Part shown: piece by piece, positions 1 through 9,037 of the stretch | Numbering within the stretch: the first letter of the stretch is position 1 | Layout: every line of letters begins with the position of its first letter | Source: Sphingobacterium faecale | Lineage (GTDB): Bacteria > Bacteroidota > Bacteroidia > Sphingobacteriales > Sphingobacteriaceae | Direction of reading: 5' to 3' | DNA: 64,000 nt | NCBI RefSeq assembly: GCF_016746095.1 | Contig: NZ_JAERTY010000001.1 | Span: forward strand, 496,001-560,000 | Notes under the pieces: generated by a model | The model's input: the letters and a program-made list of their open reading frames with translations, nothing else | Told to the model about the DNA's origin: nothing | Database searches by the model: none | Position numbers and translations under genes: made by a program

Positions 1-1173
1 TTTCCACACAGATTGTTCTTAATAGAACCGGATGATAGTTTATCATTCTATGTAAGTGATAAGGTGCAAGCAAATGGTGTCGATAATGAAAAGAATAGGT
101 TAAGGGAGCGAATCTCAAATTTGGATCGGAGCGGAGGCGATAGTTGGCTGGGCCATTATATACAAATTGGAGATATAGACAAATACTATGCTGTAACAAA
201 TGATTTTTTTGATGCTTTAATAGAGAGAAAGTTAGACGTGTTAGAAAAGAATCGGGATAAAATAAGTAATTCCTCGTATTTCTATATCAAAGAAGAATGT
301 GTTTTTAGTACGGAAAGCATACGTATAAAGAGACTTCAGGGAGCTGTCGAAACTGGTGCTCCCTATCAAGATGTATTAAAGAAACATGTTCTGCAACAGT
401 ATTATTCTGCTATAAGTAAAACAAAATACCACATGGGCAAAAGCCCATCGTATACAGATTATGTTATCGACGTTTTAACGGCAGGGTTCTTAATACCAGA
501 ATATGTTGAGCATCCGAAGTCTGCGCCAATTATCGATTTGAACCTAATACTTAATCGATTCCAGAAAATGAATTTAGATCAGGAAAATCGAGATAATATT
601 ACTGCATTCTTATTTAGTCGTTACGGCACAGCAGCAATAGGTGGTGAGCAAGCGATTAACAAGGCATTAAAATATGTGAGTGACGATCGCATAAAATCAT
701 ATTTAAAGAAGATCAAAGAAAGTCGTTATGTGAAAAATGATGTTTATCCATTTCGTTTAGAAGATATAGATGGAAACATCTACACACCTGAATCCTTCAA
801 AGATAAAATTGTTGTGTTAGACTTCTGGTTCAACGGTTGTACAGGTTGCGCAATACTACACCAAGAATTAGTAAAAATCGAAAGTAGTTTAAATGATGAA
901 TCAGTACTTTTTATCAGTGTAAATGTTGATGTAAAGAGGGATAAGTGGCTTCGGGGTTTAGAAAGTGGTAAGTATACTTCGAAAGAAGGTATAAATTTGA
1001 GAGTCATAGATCCGAAGCCTAATATAGCTTCATTCTATGGTTTCTTTTCTTTCCCACAGCTCCTGATTGTAGACCGAAAAGGAAGGCTAGTTTCTTATAA
1101 CCCGCCCCGTCCAATCAATGTAACCGGTAGAAAAGGTTTTACAGAAATGCTACTCGGTTTAAAAAGCAAATAA
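1..1173 (+). CDS. TlpA-like thiol-disulfide redoxin, 3' part
   Basis: The frame is already open at base 1, so the true start lies outside the window; the TTG at 13 is probably not a start. About 250 residues of mostly helical, unrecognised sequence precede a C-terminal thioredoxin fold of the TlpA/AhpC-TSA type. The fold shows LDFWFNGCTGC with redox cysteines at bases 838 and 847, and a SFPQ cis-proline loop near base 1055. Known family members act in the periplasm and reduce or exchange disulfides; the substrate here is unknown. Similar redoxins sit with every SusC/SusD pair in this window, so I infer this one closes another such locus to the left. A hairpin terminator follows directly. Confidence 0.85.
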   Translation, partial: FPHRLFLIEPDDSLSFYVSDKVQANGVDNEKNRLRERISNLDRSGGDSWLGHYIQIGDIDKYYAVTNDFFDALIERKLDVLEKNRDKISNSSYFYIKEECVFSTESIRIKRLQGAVETGAPYQDVLKKHVLQQYYSAISKTKYHMGKSPSYTDYVIDVLTAGFLIPEYVEHPKSAPIIDLNLILNRFQKMNLDQENRDNITAFLFSRYGTAAIGGEQAINKALKYVSDDRIKSYLKKIKESRYVKNDVYPFRLEDIDGNIYTPESFKDKIVVLDFWFNGCTGCAILHQELVKIESSLNDESVLFISVNVDVKRDKWLRGLESGKYTSKEGINLRVIDPKPNIASFYGFFSFPQLLIVDRKGRLVSYNPPRPINVTGRKGFTEMLLGLKSK

Positions 1174-1456
1174 AAGGAGGGGAATTTTCCCCCATCCTTT
1201 TATTTTGATATACACCATTAGAACTAGATGGCGATATCCATCCATTAGCTTCAAAAGTCGCTAATTCACTCTCAGTATAGCTATCCTGAGTTGGGATGTT
1301 TTCAGAAGACAAGATTTGGTACGTACAAGCCGTCGGCTCTGTTGGAGTACAGTCCATAGGATTGACGTTACTGCGTAATTCAAATATTCCACTTCCTTTA
1401 TTTACCAAGTGTCCACTAGCTTCTTTTTCACCAAACGATTGTATTAAAGAAAATAT
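1139..1456 (-). pseudogene. DUF6520-like small protein, truncated remnant
   Basis: The open frame has no ATG and meets a TGA at 1457-1459 just upstream. It contains a stretch running from FELRSNVNPMDC through PTACTYQIL to ESELATFEANGW and NGVYQ. This pattern, with two spaced cysteines and a final GVY, resembles the short exported proteins grouped as DUF6520 in Bacteroidota. The N-terminal signal peptide is missing, and the frame runs through the neighbouring terminator at its C-terminus. Its 5' end abuts the umuC scrap at about 1460, so a rearrangement probably removed the start. The family assignment is from memory of the pattern and is moderate at best. Confidence 0.5.
1172..1204 (+). terminator. 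Hairpin terminator after the redoxin gene
   Basis: An A-rich arm with GGAGGGG pairs with CCCCATCC followed by TTTTATTTT, overlapping the stop codon. The symmetric A and T tracts would let it work in both directions. The reading frame of the opposing small gene runs through it, a sign that this gene has lost its own stop. Confidence 0.7.
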
Positions 1457-1462
1457 TCATAG

Positions 1463-1606
1463 AAGGACCCTGGCTATAAGAAGGCGGGTGTTATCGTACA
1501 GAATTTTACACTGGCCGATATTGAACAGACTACACTCTTTGGCCAGCGGGACAAGCGTCATGATGCCTTAATGATGGCCTTTGACAACATCAACAAGCTG
1601 TATGGG
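1463..1606 (+). pseudogene. umuC: UmuC (Y-family polymerase) C-terminal scrap
   Basis: In the frame starting at 1463 the DNA encodes a 48-residue piece beginning KDPGYKKAGVIV, continuing LADIEQTTLFG and ending MMAFDNINKLYG. This matches the little-finger and tail region of UmuC, where the usual pattern is YKKAGVIV, then NLFD, then INxxYG. An in-frame stop (TAG, 1460-1462) lies directly before it. Similarity ends at YG, a few bases before the stop of the opposing nuclease gene. Both ends are therefore cut and the piece cannot be functional. It marks an old recombination joint. Confidence 0.7.
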
Positions 1607-1610
1607 CTAT

Positions 1611-2755
1611 TTATATATCGCATCCATACAGGACTCCCTGCTCGCGAAGTACGTTCTTCTCCCGTTCGATTTCGGCAATGAGTTCTTCTTCGGATGGCAG
1701 TTGAAGTAAATATTTACTGACGAACAATTGTTGATCGCTATCCGCGATAGCGTACTCGACCAAAGCTTTGTTCTGGTTTGTTACGAGCAGTAGTCCGACA
1801 GAAGGGTTGTCGTCCTTTTGCATCATCTCCTTTTTGTAATAATTTACGTAGGTCTTTAACTGTCCGATATGCTCATGTTTTGCTTCATCTACTTTGAGCT
1901 CCACGAGGATGTGACATTTTAATATGCGATGGTAGAATACCAGATCGATAAAGAAGTATTCACCGCCGATCAGGATGCGTTTTTGTTTGGCTTCGAAACA
2001 AAAGCCGTGGCCCATTTCGAGAAGAAAGCTCTCTAAATGTTCAAGTAGCGATCTTTCTAGGTCACTTTCATAAACCACATCTTTGGCTTTTAATCCCAGA
2101 AATTCAAAGGTAAAAGGAGACTTGATGATGTCTTTCGCTTCAATGGTTTCGGCCGTTTGTTCGACCACTTTTGACAACATGTCTGGCTTTTTACTGATAT
2201 CGCTTCTTTCATAATAAAATGTGTTGATCTGCCTTTTTAACTCCCCGACACTCCATGCTTGTTTTATACATTCAAGCTCGTAAAATGTACGTTTTTCTAA
2301 ATTTTGAATCGGTAACAGTTGTACGAGGTGACTGAACGATAATTTTGAAAGGATGTCGGTGGGTAATATCAAATGTTGATTCTCTTGATCAACTTGGGTT
2401 TTCTGTACCAGATTGAATTCGTCAGTCATTGACTGACGAATTTCAAGAACGTTTATATGACTAATTTTGATTACAGATTTTATACCCGAATCCAAGTGAG
2501 GATAGCTGTGTAAAATAGTCTACAAAGTTTCAGGCTAGTCTCCGAAAGTCCTTTTATTTTAATAGATTTTGCCAGTTCAGGCATCAATCGGTCACCATAC
2601 CTCGCCCGGTCTTCACTATTCTGCTCGAATTCAACAATGTATAGGCCGATCAGCCAGTTACGCAGAGTAAGCGATTGGTTTACTGCCTTAACAGCGGAAA
2701 GCTGTAACTCTTAGTGTGTGCTTTGTATACTACTTACTAGTTTGTCAAATTCCAT
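1611..2755 (-). pseudogene. DUF1016/YhcG-type PDDEXK nuclease, disrupted
   Basis: The intact part (ATG at 2495, 294 residues) is the C-terminal PDDEXK nuclease half: GGEYFFIDLVFYHR, then LVELKVDEAKHEHIGQL, with the D and ExK of the nuclease core. The missing DUF1016 N-terminal half lies directly upstream in the DNA. From the ATG at 2755 it reads MEFDKLVSSIQSTH, then a TAA at 2713-2711, then ELQLSAVKAVNQSLTLRNWL and on to SETSLKLCRLFYTA. Near 2510 a one-base deletion shifts into the frame of the nuclease half (PHLDSGIKSVIKIS). One nonsense and one frameshift mutation thus inactivate a gene of about 380 codons. Family members are linked to restriction and defence loci and mobile DNA. Confidence 0.8.
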
Positions 2756-2896
2756 AAGATTAGATTTAGGTTACCCTTTTTATTCCTGGTCGTCCCTGAA
2801 GCAATTCAAGCTAACGGGTTTTGTTTTTTACAGACCAAGCCTTCAATCTCTATTTTCTTACTACTGATTTCTCCCAAGTTATAATTGGTCTCGTTT

Positions 2897-3553
2897 TTAT
2901 TTCTTTTTCGAAGAAGTCTTCTTGGTTACAGGAGATTTCTCAATTTCAAACGAGATATATCCACGTAACACCATATCAACATAGTTTTCCGCATCTTTTA
3001 GCTCATTGAATGCAGCGATAGCTGTGCACCTGCCTCTGTCAATGTTGACTACCTGATGACTCACTGCAGCATCATTTGGTCCGTTACATATAAATATCTT
3101 TACTCCCTCTATTTCCTTATCCTCAATGTCCGCTAATTTTTTTTCAATAATTACCGGACTAGGGAGTAAGTTGTTACTATGTTTCTTTTTGTGTTGGGTG
3201 ACGAATATTTGGAGTGCTTGAACGAATACTGGATTGTTCACCATTATTGGATTACCTTTGGAATTCTTCGATAGCACTTTTTTTTCAATTCCTTGTTTAA
3301 GTAACTCTTTATATTTATTCTGTAAAGCATCAGCAAGTCCAGTTTGTGTCCTTTCATTATAAATTAGAAGTTTTCCATTATTAACTTCTAATACTTCACC
3401 TACATCATCTACAGTTTTTATTGCAGGTTCTTCTGTGTGGGATTTCCACTTGCTGATAGTACTTTCATTTATATCTAAATATAATGCTAAAGCAGCAGCA
3501 GTGAGTTTCGTTTTGCCTAGCTCTTCTTCTATATTATTTATTCGTCTTCCCAT
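2897..3553 (-). CDS. XRE-type helix-turn-helix regulator
   Basis: A 218-residue protein with an N-terminal helix-turn-helix (about residues 12-60; LTAAALALYLDINESTISKW), the layout of XRE/Cro-type DNA-binding domains. The middle is lysine-rich and the last third (EGVKIFICNGPNDAAVSHQV) is not recognised. The tail is a run of lysines and serines. It is transcribed toward the nuclease pseudogene, with 140 bp between them. A regulator of a resident mobile or defence element is possible. No partner toxin or integrase is visible. Confidence 0.7.
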   Translation of the reverse strand: MGRRINNIEEELGKTKLTAAALALYLDINESTISKWKSHTEEPAIKTVDDVGEVLEVNNGKLLIYNERTQTGLADALQNKYKELLKQGIEKKVLSKNSKGNPIMVNNPVFVQALQIFVTQHKKKHSNNLLPSPVIIEKKLADIEDKEIEGVKIFICNGPNDAAVSHQVVNIDRGRCTAIAAFNELKDAENYVDMVLRGYISFEIEKSPVTKKTSSKKK

Positions 3554-3708
3554 TTTTAATTTAAAAAACTTGCTTATAACTGAACGTTTTATTATATTTG
3601 TCTTGTAGATAGAATATTAGCGACATACGCACTATAGAGTAATTACTCTTAGAATGTTGTCTCTTACGCTCGAAAACCGTCAATTTTTGCTACGTAAGGG
3701 AGACCGTG

Positions 3709-3763
3709 AGTTCGCTTTCCATTGAATTTTGTATATTCGTGTACAATTCAGTGGAGCGGACTT
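3709..3763. repeat. Imperfect inverted repeat, about 22 bp arms
   Basis: The arm at 3709-3734 (AGTTCGCTTTCCATTGAATT...) pairs with 3741-3762 (GTACAATTCAGTGGAGCGGA...) with a two-base indel and few mismatches, around a short loop. It lies between the XRE gene and a decayed small gene. It could be a transcript hairpin or the end of a small mobile element. Confidence 0.5.
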
Positions 3764-3767
3764 CATG

Positions 3768-4077
3768 TCAGTCTTCGTAGCGGTTGGCTTCGGCCAACAG
3801 GTCCTGACGGTACCACGAGCGAAGCGTTGAGGTTCGCTCCGTTGAAAAATAGAGTAGCCTCAATTGCTGGTAGAGTACATCGTTCACATAAACTTTAAAA
3901 ATTATGAGAATGAAATTCAGTACCAACAAAAGCCACCAGCCACCGATATCCCATCGGTCGTCATGGTATTCCCAATCTTTACATATAAAGAACGTACCGG
4001 CCTCGCCGGAGTAATGTAAAACAGCAGCTAACAGAAAAGGGGGCGACACGTAGTATTTTCCACTGTTTGTAGAACAT
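3768..4077 (-). pseudogene. Small membrane protein, probable frameshift
   Basis: The open frame at 3768-4049 gives 93 residues with a tryptophan-rich membrane segment (WWLLLVLNFILIIF) and a charged tail. Upstream from an ATG at 4077 another frame reads MFYKQWKILRVAP. Removing one C from the CCCCC run near 4048 joins the two into MFYKQWKILRVAPFLLAAV and onward, which looks like one natural protein. The last about 20 codons lie in repeat-like DNA (3783-3820). Either the gene is broken, or the homopolymer is a sequencing slip. No function is recognised. Confidence 0.35.
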
Positions 4078-4080
4078 CTT

Positions 4081-4095
4081 CCCGATACTCGGGAC
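4081..4095. repeat. REP-like palindrome CCCGATACTCGGGAC
   Basis: This short palindrome recurs in the window (4595-4611, 17348-17362, 19868-19884). Here it sits directly upstream of the ATG at 4077 on the minus strand. Confidence 0.6.
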
Positions 4096-4594
4096 GCGGC
4101 GCAATGACGTTAAGAAAATACGTCAAAGCCCTTTTCTGTAATCCGACCTCATATACGAAAACAGTTAGTTCATATAGGTCAAGAGAATCAGTTTATCTTA
4201 TTGTTTTGCACCTTAAAGATAGCACAGATTTTATTGCCTGACAACTAAAATGATTAATACAGATATCGTATATCAATATCTTGAGAGGTCGGTACTTTTA
4301 ATTATTTCTAGAATGGATAGTATAAAAACCGATTATAAGCCAATACTAACCGTAAGATCCATTCAGAAATCGCACTAGACTTTTGAATCTGCAATAGCTA
4401 TGTCTATTGCATAATATAACCGAAAAATGAAGATTTTTTTAAGGGGTGGGAGAGGTATGGCCATTGGCCAGAGCTGCGTCCGACCACTGGCGGATGAAAA
4501 AAGCCTTTCAAGTCGCCCAAAAAAAGAAAAAATAAAATATCCATTGTCAAATTGTAGACCTTTCGATAAATCGGAACAGGTACTCCACTACGGT
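4096..4594. other. Gene-free stretch
   Basis: No coding region is supported on either strand. The reading frame of the following redoxin gene is open back to 4427, but this 5' part encodes a low-complexity, basic sequence without a signal peptide and includes REP-like DNA, so I treat it as untranslated leader. Confidence 0.5.
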
Positions 4595-4611
4595 CCCCGA
4601 AAGATCGGGAC
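4595..4611. repeat. REP-like palindrome, variant copy
   Basis: CCCCGAAAGATCGGGAC is a diverged copy of the palindrome at 4081. It again lies just in front of a start codon, here 20 bp before the ATG at 4631. Confidence 0.5.
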
Positions 4612-4630
4612 ACAGCGAGGTAACGGTAAT

Positions 4631-5950
4631 ATGATAAGATTAATGGCGTTTATCCTACCTATGATAATATTCTGTGTGTTGTTTAGTAATGCTTTTGCGC
4701 AGTCCGCTGGGGAGCGGGCTGCCGTAAAGGCGCAGCATATTATTAAGCCCTTACAGGTAGGAGATACTATTCCTGAAGATCTTTGGAATTTGCCTTTGCA
4801 GGTAGTCAACCATCGAGACGGTAAAGAGACAATTACACTTAGTGATTATCGATATAAAAAATTAATCATACTGGACTTTTGGGCTACCTGGTGTAGTAGT
4901 TGTATTCAAAAATTCTCCAAATTGTATTCTCTACAGCAAGAAAGAGACAGATTGCAGGTGTTATTAGTGAATACTAAATCGACAAGAGACAGTCCGAAAA
5001 AGGTATACGATTTTCTGACTAAAAGAAAGGAAGCTTATCAACTTACTTCTATTGTGAATGATACGGTATTGTCGAGTTTTTTTCCTCAATATTCACTCCC
5101 TCATTATGTGTTTTTAAATGAAGGAAAGATCGTTGCTGTAATAAATGCAAACCAGGTCAGTTCTTTAAATTGGGACAAAGTCGCGGATGGGGATTATAGT
5201 GTCGAAACTAAAATATACAAAGAATATGATGTTAATAAACCGCTATTTAAAGATGGTAATGGAGGTAATTGTCCTGATTATATTTTTAGTTCGTTTTTGA
5301 GCGGTTATGTGGATGGAATTCCTAGTCAAATCTATAGAGGGGGCGAACTAACCGACCGCGTATCTTTTATCAACCTTCCATTAATAACGATTTTAAAATA
5401 CGCTTATCCATCTCTTCGAAATTTTTCTAGCACGAGAATGCGGTACAACGTAGCCGATCCTTTTCTTTATTCAGAAAGGGTTATAGGTGAGACACGTAAT
5501 CTTTTTACTTATGAAATCAAAATGCCACTAACTTCATTGGAAAAGGTTGATGAATATATACGGCAGGATATTAAACGTTATTTTCTATTGAATTTTAGTA
5601 TAAAAAAGGAAAGCCAAGATTGCTGGGTATTGAGTTCTAGGGATTCTAAGAAGGTACTTGATTTCCCAGAAACGTTGACTAGGGCTACTAATTTGTATGA
5701 AGAAACTGGTGCTTCTATATTCTATGATAACTACCCCCTACAGAATTTGATAAAATACCTGGAGGAAAAATACAAAATTCCTTTTATAGATGAAACGGGC
5801 ATTTTAGCGAATGTACGATTGGAACTGCCTGGAGATATTGGAAATATAAATGAACTGCAAGAAAGTTTGAAGCGATTTGGCTTGCTGCTAAAAAAGGAAC
5901 GGCGAGATATTGATGTAATGGTGATATCCAATGACCTAATAACTAATTAA
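4631..5950 (+). CDS. Exported TlpA redoxin with DUF3738/STN-like tail (L1)
   Basis: I chose the ATG at 4631 because it opens a clean signal peptide (MIRLMAFILPMIIF...NAFAQ). The protein is 439 residues. Residues about 45-185 form a TlpA-type thioredoxin domain with LDFWATWCSSC (Cys88 and Cys91) and a SLPHYVF cis-Pro loop. The C-terminal 100 residues (LQNLIKYLEEKYKIPFIDET, then LKRFGLLLKKE, ending DVMVISN) match the end of DUF3738 and have the shape of an STN domain. It should act in the periplasm as a disulfide reductase or exchanger. It lies 4 bp before SusC of L1, so it is the first gene of the operon. No sigma/FecR pair accompanies it. Confidence 0.85.
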   Translation: MIRLMAFILPMIIFCVLFSNAFAQSAGERAAVKAQHIIKPLQVGDTIPEDLWNLPLQVVNHRDGKETITLSDYRYKKLIILDFWATWCSSCIQKFSKLYSLQQERDRLQVLLVNTKSTRDSPKKVYDFLTKRKEAYQLTSIVNDTVLSSFFPQYSLPHYVFLNEGKIVAVINANQVSSLNWDKVADGDYSVETKIYKEYDVNKPLFKDGNGGNCPDYIFSSFLSGYVDGIPSQIYRGGELTDRVSFINLPLITILKYAYPSLRNFSSTRMRYNVADPFLYSERVIGETRNLFTYEIKMPLTSLEKVDEYIRQDIKRYFLLNFSIKKESQDCWVLSSRDSKKVLDFPETLTRATNLYEETGASIFYDNYPLQNLIKYLEEKYKIPFIDETGILANVRLELPGDIGNINELQESLKRFGLLLKKERRDIDVMVISNDLITN

Positions 5951-5954
5951 TTAT

Positions 5955-8900
5955 ATGAAAAAGCTATTAACTATTTTAAGTATCCTAATTAGTTGTGCAG
6001 TGAATGCTCAGATTATAACGGGGGGCGTAATAGATGTTGAAAAACAACCAATTCCTGCAGTTACAGTCAGTATAAAGGGTAAGAAAACACAGGCTTCAAC
6101 AGATCAAGATGGGAAGTTTTCAATTAACTCAGAAGGACAGAATACTGTGTTAGTATTTAGTGGTATAAATATACAGACTAAATCTGTTGAAGTTGGGGAT
6201 AAGCGAGAGATTACTGTTGTCCTGGTAAAAAGAGAAACTATCCTTGATGAAGTTCAGATAGTTGGATATGGTACAAGTACACAAAGGTTAAATATAGGCT
6301 CAGTGACTAAAATTAAAGCTGAGGATATCGAGCGGCAGTTGGTTTCTAATCCATTGGCGGCACTTCAGGGGCGTGTTCCTGGATTAGATATATCGGCTAC
6401 AAGTGGGGTGCCAGGTTCATCTTTTAAAGTACAACTTAGAGGTCAAAATACCATAAATACATCGCGAGGTTCTGTCCCCCCAATGGATAACCCTTTGTAC
6501 ATTATAGATGGTGTTCCTTTTGCAGCTCAAAATAATAACGTAAATCAATTTGCATCATTAGCTTCTCCTGGTGTAGGTGATACTTTTAATAATGCCTATG
6601 GTGGTTTAAGCCCTTTTAATAGTATCAATCCTGCTGATATCGAGAGTATAGAAATATTACGAGACGCGGATGCGACTGCTATTTATGGTTCACGAGGTGG
6701 GAATGGTGTTATATTGATTACAACAAAGAAAGGTAAGCAAGGAAAGACAGAGCTGGCCGTAAATGGAAATGTAGGGGTTAGTGTCATTGGTCATACTTTG
6801 CCGATGATGAATACAAAGCAATTTCTAGAGATGAGGAATGAGGCTTATGTAAATGATGGTCTTGTTCCTTCAGAAATTGCATCATCTAGCAGTTATGCAC
6901 CTGATCTGCTAATTTTTGATTCTAATAGGGATGTAAATTGGACTGATGAATTTTTCGGGTCAGCATCTTACAATTCAACTTTCAATATTGGGCTTAAGGG
7001 GGGGGCACAATATACCCAATTTAGATTTGGAGGAAATTATAATAAGTCGTCGTTCAGCCTTCCTGGAGGATTCTATGATCAAAAAACGGGCTTGTCACTT
7101 GGGATTCATCATGATACGAATAATAAAAAAATATCTTTTGACTTTTCAGGGACTTATAATAATGGGAAGAATAACTCTTCATCTGGAACAAACTTACTGT
7201 TAACTTCAAATCTACAACCCAATTACCCTGTTCCTTTTGATGACGATGGAAATCTCGTGTGGTACTACAAAGGAGTATCTCTAAATGGAGGTACGGTACC
7301 TAGTAATCCATATGCTTACTTAATGCAAAAATATGAGATGAATTCTGATGCTCTTAATGCGAATTTACTCATTTCATACAGACCGTTAAAGGGCTTAAGT
7401 GTAAAAACAAGTTTAGGAATTAGTAGCTTCCTGACAGATGAATACAAGGGCGTGCCAAAAAAATCTCTTACACCACAATACAATTATTCAGCCAATGCAA
7501 ATTTTGGAAATAGTTCAGCTACTTCATGGATTATAGAACCTCAAGCTACCTACAATAGAGAATTTCAAAAGCTGGAGATTGAAAGCTTAATAGGTGGTAC
7601 ATTACAAGCGAGTAATAATAGTAGTCAGAGTGTGTATGCATCAGGGTATATCAGTGACGAGCTAATCAGATCGATATCCGGAGCGCCAAATAAAAACGCT
7701 AGTGATAACTTTAATGAATATCGTTATTCAGCTCTATTTAGCCGTTTAAAAATGAATTTTGATAGGCGATATCTCTTTTCTGCTAATTTTCGCAGAGATG
7801 GATCAAGTAGGTTTGGTTCGGGACGTCAATTTGGTAATTTTGGATCTGTAGGCTTTGGTTGGTTATTTAATGAAGAAAAATTTATTAAAGAAAGTTTATC
7901 ATTTCTCAGTTATGGAAAGTTGCGAACGAGCTATGGGATTACGGGCTCTGATGGAATAGGGGACTATAATTATTTATCAAGATGGGAACCTTCATACTTT
8001 AATTATGGAGGTACATTAGGATTTTCCCCTTTAAATCATGCTAATGATGAGTTTGGTTGGGCAAGTACCAAAAAACTAGAACTTGGTGTTGAACTTGGTT
8101 TTCTAGATGATCGATTTCTGCTTTCTGTCGCTTGGTATAGGAATAGGACCGGTAATCAGCTCGTTAACTATACATTGCCAATTTCTACTGGGTTTTCTAA
8201 AGTGGTTCAAAACTGGGGGGCTAAAGTAGAAAATAAGGGTTCCGAGGCTGTCTTACAAGCATCGATTTCGAAGACTCCTACATTTAGTTGGTCTTCCTCT
8301 TTTAATATAAGTCTTCCTAAAAATCAATTAATTTCTTTTCCTGGATTAGAAGAGAGTGCTTATTCGACGATGTATACGATTGGCCGTTCACTGAGTTCTC
8401 TTTATTTGTATAAATATGCTGGTGTGGATAAGGAAACTGGAATATTTACTTTCTATAAAGAAGATGGAACTGTCACAAGTACCCCGAAATCTGCACAAAG
8501 TGGTCAGTTTAACGATATGTATTACGTCGGTAAGACAGATCCTGAATTTTTTGGCGGTTTGAGTAATACTTTTTCTTTTCGTTCAATTCGACTAGATATA
8601 TTCATGGATTTCAAGAAGCAGATAGGAAAAAATTACCTTGGACAAGTTTATTATTTTTATCCCGGAGAAAGGGCGAATATGCCTGTAGAATTGCTTAATC
8701 GATGGCAAAAAGAGGGTGATCAAGCTGCTTTTCAAAAATACTCTACTTTGGCTACTAGTAAAGCAGGTAGGGCGAATCAAGTATTTGCAAAATCTGATGC
8801 AGTTTATGGAGATGCATCATACTTAAGACTTAGAAATGTGACAATTTCTTACGAAATTCCAGCTAATTATATTAAGCGTATCGGCTTGAAGCACTTAAAT

Positions 8901-9026
8901 ACGTTTGTTAACGCACAAAACTTATTTACGATTACCAATTATAAGGGGAATAATCCTGAAACCCAAAGTTTCTATGGCGTTCCACCTCTAAGTTCCTTTA
9001 ATTTTGGGATTCAAATGAAATTTTAA
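5955..9026 (+). CDS. SusC-type TonB-dependent outer membrane transporter (L1)
   Basis: A 1023-residue protein with a signal peptide (ending AVNAQ). A carboxypeptidase-like beta-sandwich follows (about 20-95; TGGVIDVEKQPIPAVTVSIK), then the DEVQIVGYGT linker, the plug (about 105-240; LQGRVPGLDI, DIESIEILRDADATAIYGSR) and a 22-strand barrel to the C-terminal phenylalanine. SusC proteins import large ligands in a lidded complex with SusD, driven by TonB. This copy lacks the N-terminal STN signalling domain, which fits the absence of a sigma/FecR pair. It is flanked by a redoxin gene (4 bp) and SusD (11 bp). The ligand cannot be told from sequence. Confidence 0.93.
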   Translation: MKKLLTILSILISCAVNAQIITGGVIDVEKQPIPAVTVSIKGKKTQASTDQDGKFSINSEGQNTVLVFSGINIQTKSVEVGDKREITVVLVKRETILDEVQIVGYGTSTQRLNIGSVTKIKAEDIERQLVSNPLAALQGRVPGLDISATSGVPGSSFKVQLRGQNTINTSRGSVPPMDNPLYIIDGVPFAAQNNNVNQFASLASPGVGDTFNNAYGGLSPFNSINPADIESIEILRDADATAIYGSRGGNGVILITTKKGKQGKTELAVNGNVGVSVIGHTLPMMNTKQFLEMRNEAYVNDGLVPSEIASSSSYAPDLLIFDSNRDVNWTDEFFGSASYNSTFNIGLKGGAQYTQFRFGGNYNKSSFSLPGGFYDQKTGLSLGIHHDTNNKKISFDFSGTYNNGKNNSSSGTNLLLTSNLQPNYPVPFDDDGNLVWYYKGVSLNGGTVPSNPYAYLMQKYEMNSDALNANLLISYRPLKGLSVKTSLGISSFLTDEYKGVPKKSLTPQYNYSANANFGNSSATSWIIEPQATYNREFQKLEIESLIGGTLQASNNSSQSVYASGYISDELIRSISGAPNKNASDNFNEYRYSALFSRLKMNFDRRYLFSANFRRDGSSRFGSGRQFGNFGSVGFGWLFNEEKFIKESLSFLSYGKLRTSYGITGSDGIGDYNYLSRWEPSYFNYGGTLGFSPLNHANDEFGWASTKKLELGVELGFLDDRFLLSVAWYRNRTGNQLVNYTLPISTGFSKVVQNWGAKVENKGSEAVLQASISKTPTFSWSSSFNISLPKNQLISFPGLEESAYSTMYTIGRSLSSLYLYKYAGVDKETGIFTFYKEDGTVTSTPKSAQSGQFNDMYYVGKTDPEFFGGLSNTFSFRSIRLDIFMDFKKQIGKNYLGQVYYFYPGERANMPVELLNRWQKEGDQAAFQKYSTLATSKAGRANQVFAKSDAVYGDASYLRLRNVTISYEIPANYIKRIGLKHLNTFVNAQNLFTITNYKGNNPETQSFYGVPPLSSFNFGIQMKF

Positions 9027-9037
9027 TTATACAGATT

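Noticed and set aside
1296..1571. 91-codon plus-strand frame
   Set aside because: It is the opposite strand of the DUF6520-like remnant and crosses the joint to the umuC scrap in the wrong frame.
4427..4630. N-terminal extension of the L1 redoxin frame to 4427
   Set aside because: The extension is basic and low-complexity, hides the signal peptide inside the protein, and contains a REP-like palindrome. The ATG at 4631 gives a normal signal.
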